64,000 nt of DNA, from the NCBI RefSeq assembly GCF_014858725.1, contig NZ_AQGV01000009.1, forward strand, positions 248,001 through 312,000. The letters run 5' to 3'. Under the pieces are notes generated by a model, which was not told the origin of the DNA, did not search any database, and saw nothing but the letters and a program-made list of their open reading frames with translations. The position numbers were made by a program, and so were the translations under genes. Shown one piece after another: positions 56,429 to 64,000 of this stretch (position 1 is its first letter; each line of letters begins with the position of its first letter). Source of the DNA: Pseudoalteromonas aurantia 208. GTDB taxonomy: Bacteria; Pseudomonadota; Gammaproteobacteria; Enterobacterales; Alteromonadaceae.

Positions 56429-58777
56429 CTAACGGTTTTCCAGTCTATTGTAATCAAACAGTCCATACTCTGCACCCCGGTACTCTTTCGCAACGTTATG
56501 TAATATATCACTGTACTGCCAAAACTGCGGGTGCGTCCGACGAATACCAAACTGCGCTTTTAAAGCGCGATAATCTGCTTCACTTGCAACCGTTTGCAGT
56601 TGCGAAATAAACTCTGTTGCATGTACTTCATTTGGCAAATACCAGATCGCTTCGGGGTAATCTCCGATAAACCCTGGGACTAATGTGGCTCTGTCTTCTT
56701 GATAGGCTCGCTGACTCTTTTCATTCAACAAGCTTGAAATGTTATAATGCGCATTATGATGGATCAACGTGTAGGCGTTATGGCTCTGCCCTGTTGGGCC
56801 TTTCTGCAAAATATATGACACTTGAGGCAGTAAATTTATGGTCGTGGCAGGCAGGTGATTGAGTGCTTTAAATGCCTCAGGAACAGCACTATAATCATAT
56901 TCTTGGCTCAATACGGGTGCCAAATGTTGTTGAAACTTATCAAGTAGCTCATCTTTTGGTGAATTCGTTACAAACTCAATACCCGTTGGCGCACCCCATA
57001 ACGCCTTACGATTTATGAACTCACTTAAACTTACATGTGAACGCCTATACCAATGATCTCGCACTTCTTTACGAATACTTTTTGGCAAAAAGTTAATAAA
57101 GTTCTGTTCACCCTCTAAACGTAAAAAGTCCATATATAGGCGCGTATTTAACTGATGGCCTATATTACCGTATACGTCAAAGCCCGCCACCAGCAAATAA
57201 TGAATACGTTCAAATAATGCGTAGTCAAGTACCCAAACTGTTTTTGGTTTTTGTCCAACAAAGCCTTTTACCACCGTTGCACTGTCAAAATGGCGAAATA
57301 CCGTTAGCGCAGCGTTTTGATTATGCCCATCCCCTTGCCACAATAAATCTAGGGTTAAGTTTTCCCCATCCCCGAGTAACTTATTGGCCAATGCTGTTTT
57401 AGCTTTTAGATAGGCATGCTGCTGAGTTGCATACTTCGTCCAACTAGATACCGGCAACACATTACTTTGTTCTGAAGCAGGCAAAGCCAACTCATCATCA
57501 TGCGATAACAACAACTCACTCACTTCTGGAGAACTGTTTTTATCCGGATCAACAAACGCCACCCAAAACTGGTCATTAATCACATTTAATGCCACTTGTC
57601 CTCTACACACGGGACCTTTGATATAACCCTTAATGATCAATTCCGCTTCATCAAGCATAAATTGATATTTAGATTTTACCGGGATTTGTGAAAACGCTTT
57701 AAATGGATTCGACGCAACCTTGGCATCATAACTCGGCAAATACGTGACGTCATAATCCGCACCAATAAACTGCTGATATAACCGCAGCATCTTCTTTCCA
57801 TCTAGCGCAAGCGGCATATGCGTTTTGGCTAATATGGTAGTACGCTCATGCATTAACCGATAATAGACACGCCCAGTTTGCGGATCATCATACGGGCGAC
57901 GAGTTGCAATGAGTTTAATTTCTTGCCCTGGGGGGGCAGTCGAGCGTACCAACTTAAAAAAGCTCGGTGATGCTGTTTTTACCTTGGTAGGAAAGTAAAT
58001 ATTGGCAAGGTACCAATGTTCATAAATATATCTCGCAGCCAATCGATGCTTTAGGCTATCTTGATTTAGAAATGCTTCCCACTGTGACACCTGCTTTATA
58101 TCCTCCTCTGTGGGTGGGAGAATATGGGCCATTTTGGCGCCTTTGCGCATCCATGATGTTAGGGTATTGAACTCTTGTGGCGATATAGCTGGCAATCCAT
58201 AAGGCATCCCCGCATGAGGTTGATGTCGTGCCAATGCGGAATACTCATCCATATTTGCACAGCGCTGGGTACGGTCTAATGAAAAATCAAACTCTTCACC
58301 CAGTATGCTTTGCGATGGTAGCGGATGACCCATCTTTAACAGCAAACTATTGTATAATACACTCCCTAACAAGTTCGCCTGTTCTGTCTGTACTCGCTCA
58401 TTCAATACCGGTGTAAATCCCTTTTCACGCCACTGCTTTGTGTCCACTGCATCATACAACAACCTGCTTGGCTGTTGAGCCAATAACCTTGTGCCGTCAT
58501 AGACCCGTGTTTTGCTTACCCCTCGGTCAATCCCTTCAGGTGAAGATAGCTTAAGTTGGCACGGTGCATCATAACAGCCGTGACACACCACACACCGTGT
58601 ATCTAAAACAGGCTTAACCGCTTTTAAATATTCTGCTGCGAGACCATACTGACCACTACTCAAACGTGCTTGAGTTTGCGCTTTACCAAACAAATCATCA
58701 TATTTGCTAAAACCAATTGCGGTACACCCACAAAGCAATAAAAAGCCAATCAATAGGGTCCAGAAGCGTTTTTGCAT
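56429..58777 (-). CDS. cti: Fatty acid cis/trans isomerase
   Basis: This 782-residue periplasmic haem enzyme isomerises cis unsaturated phospholipid acyl chains to trans, stiffening the membrane under solvent or heat stress. The c-type haem motif CVVCH (C62, C65, H66) within RCVVCHGCYDAPCQLKLSS is characteristic. The N-terminus is a signal with LLCGC, possibly a lipobox. Its start overlaps the stop of the small acidic gene upstream by one base, showing coupling. Confidence 0.93.
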   Translation of the reverse strand: MQKRFWTLLIGFLLLCGCTAIGFSKYDDLFGKAQTQARLSSGQYGLAAEYLKAVKPVLDTRCVVCHGCYDAPCQLKLSSPEGIDRGVSKTRVYDGTRLLAQQPSRLLYDAVDTKQWREKGFTPVLNERVQTEQANLLGSVLYNSLLLKMGHPLPSQSILGEEFDFSLDRTQRCANMDEYSALARHQPHAGMPYGLPAISPQEFNTLTSWMRKGAKMAHILPPTEEDIKQVSQWEAFLNQDSLKHRLAARYIYEHWYLANIYFPTKVKTASPSFFKLVRSTAPPGQEIKLIATRRPYDDPQTGRVYYRLMHERTTILAKTHMPLALDGKKMLRLYQQFIGADYDVTYLPSYDAKVASNPFKAFSQIPVKSKYQFMLDEAELIIKGYIKGPVCRGQVALNVINDQFWVAFVDPDKNSSPEVSELLLSHDDELALPASEQSNVLPVSSWTKYATQQHAYLKAKTALANKLLGDGENLTLDLLWQGDGHNQNAALTVFRHFDSATVVKGFVGQKPKTVWVLDYALFERIHYLLVAGFDVYGNIGHQLNTRLYMDFLRLEGEQNFINFLPKSIRKEVRDHWYRRSHVSLSEFINRKALWGAPTGIEFVTNSPKDELLDKFQQHLAPVLSQEYDYSAVPEAFKALNHLPATTINLLPQVSYILQKGPTGQSHNAYTLIHHNAHYNISSLLNEKSQRAYQEDRATLVPGFIGDYPEAIWYLPNEVHATEFISQLQTVASEADYRALKAQFGIRRTHPQFWQYSDILHNVAKEYRGAEYGLFDYNRLENR

Positions 58778-59145
58778 TAATCCTCCTCGACTTCTTCGCC
58801 TAAATCAAAGGTCGGCATCATCTCTACCGGAGGGGAAATAAAAACTTGCTCAGATTCATCACTGAGTACGGCACTCAATACCGGGCCATGATTCAGTAAT
58901 AACTGTGCTTGGTGTGAGCCTGTTGCTAACGCTGAAAATGTGACATCTCTCACTTCAAGATCATACGTATCTAAAGTAATACTGACACTTTCATCTGATC
59001 TCGGGTTTTGACATAAATTAGCCAGAAGTGTTTCATCGAGCGTAACATTTAACACCAAATCAGGCATGTCAATATTACGCGTTTCGATTTCATCATTTAA
59101 TAAAAATAGCGGCAAAGTAAGTGGTGTATTTTGTGATAATTCCAT
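58777..59145 (-). CDS. Small acidic protein coupled to cti
   Basis: This 122-residue protein (start ATG 59145, MELSQNTPLTLPLFLLNDE) is acidic, particularly at the end (DLGEEVEED). I do not recognise the family; it looks like a soluble beta-rich protein with no signal peptide. Its stop TAA overlaps the cti ATG (TAATG), so both are translated together. The frame is open back to 59172, but there is no ribosome site for an earlier start. Confidence 0.7.
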   Translation of the reverse strand: MELSQNTPLTLPLFLLNDEIETRNIDMPDLVLNVTLDETLLANLCQNPRSDESVSITLDTYDLEVRDVTFSALATGSHQAQLLLNHGPVLSAVLSDESEQVFISPPVEMMPTFDLGEEVEED

Positions 59146-59252
59146 AGATAATCTGCATTCAGGTGAACTCAATTGATGTGCTCATATTAGCATAAATAAA
59201 CTAAACTTTATTGACTCTATGGTCGACACTTCTTCCCTAAATAAAATGTTTT

Positions 59253-59921
59253 TTACCAAGGAAGTGGATCACCATTCCCATGTAAAAAGCTGCCACTGGA
59301 TTCAAGCGTCAGTTCCTCAATACGGGTAATTAACCTATACGCTGCTTGCTCAGCTGAAATATCTCCTGCGTAATTCACCATCTCAGTTTGTACGAACCCT
59401 GGGTGCAACAATGTTAACGCGACACCTTGATCTTTTAATTCATGCGCTAAGCTCACGCTCGCGGCATTTAATGCGGCTTTGGACATGCGATAACCAATAT
59501 ATGCGCCAGAGCTATTATCTGCAATTGATCCCATTCGGCTGGTGATCATAGCAACTTTAGCAACGGGTGAAAGATTCTGCTGTAATGCATGCACAACACG
59601 AATTGGGGCAATGGCATTTACCTGTAGCTGTCGTTCTAGAGCTGAAAAGTCCATATCAGTCAGTGTTTCATTACTAAATACCCCTGCGTTATTGATAAGG
59701 ACATCTATCGGTTGTTCAGATAAAGCCTCCTGTAACACAGTAATGTCCGCCGTGTTGCTTACATCGATGTCAGTTACAATATTGACCCCATTCAGCTGTG
59801 CAAGGGCATCAGATGAACGACGAACAATGGCTGTTACCTGATAACCTGCTAAAGCATACTGCTTGCAAAACTCTAACCCAATACCTCTATTGGCCCCTGT
59901 GATAACAATGTGTTTATTCAT
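59253..59921 (-). CDS. Short-chain dehydrogenase/reductase
   Basis: This 222-residue SDR has the NAD(P) motif ITGANRGIGLEF, NNAG in VLINNAGVFSN, the catalytic YXXXK in YIGYRMSKAAL and S before it in MITSRMGSI. The substrate is unknown. It is monocistronic, with TAGGAATT upstream of the start. Confidence 0.88.
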   Translation of the reverse strand: MNKHIVITGANRGIGLEFCKQYALAGYQVTAIVRRSSDALAQLNGVNIVTDIDVSNTADITVLQEALSEQPIDVLINNAGVFSNETLTDMDFSALERQLQVNAIAPIRVVHALQQNLSPVAKVAMITSRMGSIADNSSGAYIGYRMSKAALNAASVSLAHELKDQGVALTLLHPGFVQTEMVNYAGDISAEQAAYRLITRIEELTLESSGSFLHGNGDPLPW

Positions 59922-60090
59922 ATCAATTCCTAATTACCCTACACAATATTTAACCCGAAACGCTTTCACGTTACATAATTTGAACTAATATTTTTGGGGT
60001 AAGATACATAAAAATCAAGCCAGCGCTAAGCAATCAATATGCAAAAACAACAATCATTAACTTACGTATTTATGGACAGGTAAACTCACT

Positions 60091-60843
60091 ATGCGCACAT
60101 TACTACTGATTATATCAGTACTTTTTATCCTCCCTTGCAATGCAAAGCCCTACACAATTAATGCCAGTGAAGCACTCTCCTATCAGCTAGGTCAGCAACA
60201 GGTTACCGCCATCATGACCGAAATTTATCAGCCATTGAACATCGTTCCTGAAGTGATATTTTTACCCAGTTACCGAGGATTAAAAAATGTGGATCAGGGC
60301 CTACTCGATGCGGAAGGCGGTCGTGTTGATGTTGTGATGACAACGTACAAAAACGTAATAAAAATACCAACCCCCATTGCGCAATCTCAATTAGCCATTT
60401 TTTGCCTTAAACCACACAGTTGCCAGGTAAACCTAAAAGATCCCATATTGCGTATTCACGGTAACCTCATTGCGGAACACTATTGCGCCAAAAAAGATTT
60501 AAGCTGTACTGCTGTGCAAAATGACGTTTCTGCTTTCCAAGCATTGGTAAAAGAACAAGCAAATATACTGTTAGCAAACAGCGTATTTCCCAGCGGCTCT
60601 TTGTGCACCGCAGGAATTAAAAAAGTGTACATTAAACTTCTGCACGCTAAACCTCACCGCATCTATCATTACGTGCACCAGCGCCACGTAAAACTGGTCA
60701 GCGCATTAGATGCATCAATTAAGGCATTACATCACTCTGGTAAGCTGCAAGCTTTAATTGACACACTGCTTCAGAGCTTTGCAAAATGTGGTGGTGAAGT
60801 GATCAAGTTACCGCAATCTCTGCCTATTGTTCAGAGTCAATAA
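60091..60843 (+). CDS. Periplasmic solute-binding-like protein
   Basis: This 250-residue protein has a signal peptide (cleavage near NA/KPY, residue 19) and a family 3-like binding fold (YTINASEALSYQLGQQQVTA and EGGRVDVVMTTYKN). No transporter is adjacent. Cysteines at several positions may form disulfides. Its last 20 bases overlap the convergent VOC gene. Confidence 0.78.
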   Translation: MRTLLLIISVLFILPCNAKPYTINASEALSYQLGQQQVTAIMTEIYQPLNIVPEVIFLPSYRGLKNVDQGLLDAEGGRVDVVMTTYKNVIKIPTPIAQSQLAIFCLKPHSCQVNLKDPILRIHGNLIAEHYCAKKDLSCTAVQNDVSAFQALVKEQANILLANSVFPSGSLCTAGIKKVYIKLLHAKPHRIYHYVHQRHVKLVSALDASIKALHHSGKLQALIDTLLQSFAKCGGEVIKLPQSLPIVQSQ

Positions 60844-61633
60844 TATCTCCTGAGGTCGACTCTAAAATTGAAAATACAGCGCCGCTAGGGTCGCTCAATA
60901 CAGCAAACCGACCCACTTGCACAATATCAGTCGGTGGCACACATACTGTGCCAGCGAGTTGCTCCGCTTGCGCTACCATTGCATCACAACTTCGCACAGA
61001 AAAATAAATCATCCAATGTGGCGTAATACTTTCATCCCACTCTGATGTCATTTCCATTAACCCTGCAACAGGCTCTGAATTGACGCTAAACAGGGTATAT
61101 TGTGACTCCCCCATAGGCATAACCTCGGCTTTCCACCCTAAAAGCTGTGTATAGAAAGAGGTACTTGCTGCGACATCTATGGATGCCAGTTCATGCCAAT
61201 ACGGTACATTAAACTCTAATTTTCGTTGGCAACCTGAGTGCTCCTTCGCTTGCCACAATGCAACTAAAGCACCTGTTGGGTCGCTCATCATAACCATTCT
61301 GCCTGCACCAGGCACATCATGTGGCCCGTGAATAATGTGTGCGCCTAAACTTTGCGCTTCAACGGCTAATACATCAACATTTTCAACTGCAATATACGCC
61401 AACCAATGGCTCTGAACCTGTGCGTCTACTTGTTCTTGCATCATTTGATACATGGCGGCTATATCATCTTTATCCTTTTGCAGCATCGTGTAATAGTAAT
61501 CATCACCAATCGGTTGATCATCAAACTGCCAGTTAAATAATTCGGTGTAGAATGTTTTTGCTGCTGACCAGTCACTCGAGCATAATTCAGCCCAACAAAA
61601 TGTATTATTCGTAACAGAGGTTACTTTTGGCAT
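60824..61633 (-). CDS. VOC family protein with two glyoxalase-like domains
   Basis: This 269-residue protein starts at ATG 61633 (GGAG upstream; the ATG at 61645 is less likely). Two repeats each show the vicinal-oxygen-chelate pattern: FCWAELCSSDWSAAKTFYTE then DPTGALVALWQAKEH, and YWHELASIDVAASTSFYTQL then DPSGAVFSIL. The function is unknown; relatives resemble antibiotic-resistance-type hydroxylase proteins. Confidence 0.85.
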   Translation of the reverse strand: MPKVTSVTNNTFCWAELCSSDWSAAKTFYTELFNWQFDDQPIGDDYYYTMLQKDKDDIAAMYQMMQEQVDAQVQSHWLAYIAVENVDVLAVEAQSLGAHIIHGPHDVPGAGRMVMMSDPTGALVALWQAKEHSGCQRKLEFNVPYWHELASIDVAASTSFYTQLLGWKAEVMPMGESQYTLFSVNSEPVAGLMEMTSEWDESITPHWMIYFSVRSCDAMVAQAEQLAGTVCVPPTDIVQVGRFAVLSDPSGAVFSILESTSGDIIDSEQ

Positions 61634-61729
61634 ATATGGCTCCATTGCTCATTGCTTAAAGTCAATATCAAGTAAAGCACAAAATCAGATACTCACATGG
61701 GTTTGTATTACATTCTCAGTACTGAATGC

Positions 61730-64000
61730 CTATTGCGTAACCAATTCTAAATATGGCCTACCATAGGTCTGAATAAGTAATTCTGCTGCTGCCTGACGTT
61801 TTAATGGTTTGCTCATAAGGTAACCTTGGCTTTGTTGACAATGCAATACCCCTAATACGGCCAATTGTTCTGGTGTTTCAATTCCTTCTGCGGTCACTTC
61901 TAAATCAAAACTTTTCGCAATTGCACAAATTGCTTCTATCAGCTGACGAGCGCTGCCAGCGCACTCAATACCGTCAATAAATGCCCTATCAATTTTTAAA
62001 CCATCCACAGGCAATACGCTTAAACGAGCTAAGCTACTAAAACCAGTTCCAAAATCATCGATATAAATACCAAATCCAAGTTCATGCAGTTGCTCTAATG
62101 GCTCAATCAAACTGTCCTCCACCATCATCATCGCAGATTCAGTCAATTCAATTTTAAATTGTTGCGGTGACACATCATACTGAGCAAACAATTGCTTTAA
62201 CCAAGGTACAAACATCCCACTTTGTAGTTGCAAGGGAGACACGTTCACACTCATAAACAGCCCTTCACAGTTATGCTCACTCATAAACGATAGTGCCTCA
62301 CGAAACACCCACTGACCTAGCACGTTTATTTTGGCACATTCTTCCGCGATTGGAATAAACTCTGCAGGGCTGACAAAGCCCAGCTCTGGGCTTTGCCACC
62401 GCACTAACGCTTCAAAGCCTCGCAACACCTTGCCATCTCGACAAAAAATAGGCTGAAACTGTAATTTAAGCTCAGTGTCTAACGTCATATCATGTAATGC
62501 GCGCTCGACTCTCAGTTTCCTAGAAGCTTCACAGGCAATCGCTGAACTATAGATGTGATAGCAATTTTTACCTCGCTTTTTTGCCTCATACATAGCAATG
62601 TCCGCATCATGCAGCAGCTTTTCTGCTTCATAATTCAAACATGGAACGGTAAACTTCCTAACCCCAACACTGCCACTAATACAATGACTCTGCTCTTGAT
62701 ATACAAAAGGTTTACGTATTTCTACCAGAATATCTTCCAGTACGCCCTCTAATGGCATCGGCAATTTGGCAAAATCAATTAATACTGCAAACTCATCGCC
62801 TCCCAAACGCGCAATGTCAGCAAAGCTCCCTAGCAATATTCGCATACGTGTTGCAAATTCAACCAACAGTCGGTCTCCAGCGAGATGACCTAAGGTATCA
62901 TTAATCAACTTAAACCTATCTAAATCAATATATAGCAATATATACTTTCGCTCTGTGGCCGTTCGACACGTTTCAACCAAATTCAAGAATGTTTGCCGAT
63001 TAATCAGATCCGTTAAACTATCATGCTGAGCTTTGTACTTGAGTTGTTCATTAAATAATTTAAGTTGCGTAATATCTGTTACACGCCCTTCATACAAGGT
63101 CCCATTTGGGCTATGTAACCAACTTCCTGTTTGTCTAAGCCAAAGACTATCTTTAGACTCTACCTGCGCTAACCATTCTAATTCGTCATGTCGCGTTTTC
63201 TGATCAATGATGGCTTGCCACTGCGTAGCGAACTCATCATCAACGATATATTGGCTTAAATACGCCCCGAGGGGTTTGTCCTCTACGCCGATAAGCAGGC
63301 GTCTAAATGCAGGGTTAGCATCAATAAGTTGACCGTGTCCATCAAGTACAAAAAGCCCTTCATTACTGTTTAAAAATAGACTTTTGTACTTTCTTTCAGC
63401 ACTGATCTGCTGCTGTAAAGCCGCTAAACGTCTATCCGATTCAACACTTAACCGCTCATTGGCTTGCGCTAGGCTTGTGGTGCGCTCAACCACTATCCTG
63501 TTAACAACGTTATTCCTAGAAACCAAATATCGTACTTGCATCCATACGAGCCATGCACATAGACTTGCCACCACAATGAATCCTGCGATCATCAATTGTC
63601 TATTTTCAAGTAAACTGGGGGCCAATTGCTTCTGACTAAATAACTGTAACATCAACTCTTGACCATAAAAGTCAATATGTTGATATGCACCTACTTGTCG
63701 ACTTTCTAAACTATGCGTGTTTTGCCAATCAGAGCTAAACAGCACCTGTTGTTGTGTTAAAACACGAATGTGCTGCTGACTTGTCTGGTAAATATGACCA
63801 AACAAACCTTCTAGTAAAATTGGTAATTCAAAGCTAATACCCAATGCTGATGCAGCTCCATCGTGATCAGGCCTTTGTACCAGTAATGTCCATTTATCTT
63901 GATCTCGCCAATTGATGGCCATCAGACTTTGTTGTTCATAAAGGGCGTTGATTTGTTGCTCGGTAAAATTCAAGCTTTCCCCCATTGTATGCCCATATTC
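61730..64000 (-). CDS. PAS-GGDEF-EAL cyclic-di-GMP protein, 5' end beyond window
   Basis: The visible frame has at least 751 residues and stays open to the right edge, so the N-terminus is probably missing. A sensor region is followed by a membrane helix (residues about 128-150), a PAS domain (about 205-310), a GGDEF domain with intact GGDEF and no RXXD inhibitory site, and an EAL domain with FEALVRW, DDFGTGFSSL, IDRAFI, TAEGIET and QGYLMSKPL. Both c-di-GMP synthesis and hydrolysis are possible; the EAL motifs look intact. Confidence 0.88.
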   Translation of the reverse strand, partial: EYGHTMGESLNFTEQQINALYEQQSLMAINWRDQDKWTLLVQRPDHDGAASALGISFELPILLEGLFGHIYQTSQQHIRVLTQQQVLFSSDWQNTHSLESRQVGAYQHIDFYGQELMLQLFSQKQLAPSLLENRQLMIAGFIVVASLCAWLVWMQVRYLVSRNNVVNRIVVERTTSLAQANERLSVESDRRLAALQQQISAERKYKSLFLNSNEGLFVLDGHGQLIDANPAFRRLLIGVEDKPLGAYLSQYIVDDEFATQWQAIIDQKTRHDELEWLAQVESKDSLWLRQTGSWLHSPNGTLYEGRVTDITQLKLFNEQLKYKAQHDSLTDLINRQTFLNLVETCRTATERKYILLYIDLDRFKLINDTLGHLAGDRLLVEFATRMRILLGSFADIARLGGDEFAVLIDFAKLPMPLEGVLEDILVEIRKPFVYQEQSHCISGSVGVRKFTVPCLNYEAEKLLHDADIAMYEAKKRGKNCYHIYSSAIACEASRKLRVERALHDMTLDTELKLQFQPIFCRDGKVLRGFEALVRWQSPELGFVSPAEFIPIAEECAKINVLGQWVFREALSFMSEHNCEGLFMSVNVSPLQLQSGMFVPWLKQLFAQYDVSPQQFKIELTESAMMMVEDSLIEPLEQLHELGFGIYIDDFGTGFSSLARLSVLPVDGLKIDRAFIDGIECAGSARQLIEAICAIAKSFDLEVTAEGIETPEQLAVLGVLHCQQSQGYLMSKPLKRQAAAELLIQTYGRPYLELVTQ

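Overview
The window reads as chromosome of a marine gammaproteobacterium of the Alteromonadales, most like Pseudoalteromonas. This is inferred from moderate-to-low GC, from gammaproteobacterial gene orders (alpha and spc ribosomal operons, fkpA/slyX/yheS/yheT/yheU, nudE-cysQ beside yrfG, divergent speA and speE, hemE next to rsd) and from Alteromonadales-style accessory genes (TorF porin, GGDEF-EAL protein, fatty acid cis/trans isomerase, periplasmic solute-binding proteins). No integrase, transposase, phage gene or CRISPR array was seen.

Bases 1-5400 are accessory. They hold two tandem paralogous loci coding an XRE-type DNA-binding domain with a polytopic membrane domain: split over two or three ORFs in the first, fused in one 274-residue protein in the second. 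A separate small XRE regulator, a cyclic-nucleotide-binding-domain protein without an output domain, and two short paralogous precursor-like peptides follow. The peptides share a charged leader, an ELTP-x2-AG(G/A) junction and three cysteines, one of them C-terminal. This is the least explained part of the window. Bases 5460-7344 carry an iron/2-oxoglutarate dioxygenase and a class V PLP enzyme in a tight operon, and acnB follows.

Bases 10666-19145 are the alpha and spc ribosomal operons on the minus strand (rplN to rpmJ, then rpsM to rplQ). They include the S4-binding leader of rpsM, a terminator between the operons and an extended -10 promoter with a GC-rich discriminator upstream of rplN. 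The S10 operon that normally precedes rplN is absent; a phytanoyl-CoA-dioxygenase-like gene lies there instead.

Bases 19700-41000 are a mix of single genes and short operons: AsmA, an unknown conserved protein, TorF porin, purT-aldo/keto reductase, TauE, FAH-family hydrolase, nitroreductase, an ArsR-type persulfide-sensor-like regulator divergent from a rhodanese, an S41 protease/beta-lactamase fusion lipoprotein, OmpA-type lipoprotein, solute-binding protein, chromate transporter, mechanosensitive channel, acyltransferase and speA. Bases 41000-51900 carry speE, hemE, a likely small RNA, rsd, fkpA, a WD40 lipoprotein, slyX, yheV, yheS, a TIGR02444 protein, an FNR-box-controlled DUF3149 miniprotein, yheT, yheU and a dipeptidase.

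Bases 52094-52740 are five tandem initiator tRNA genes on the minus strand. The rest (52922-64000) holds cysQ-nudE, yrfG, an all-alpha dUTPase, a peroxiredoxin-like protein, cti with a coupled small acidic protein, an SDR, a solute-binding protein, a VOC protein and a GGDEF-EAL protein that runs off the right edge.
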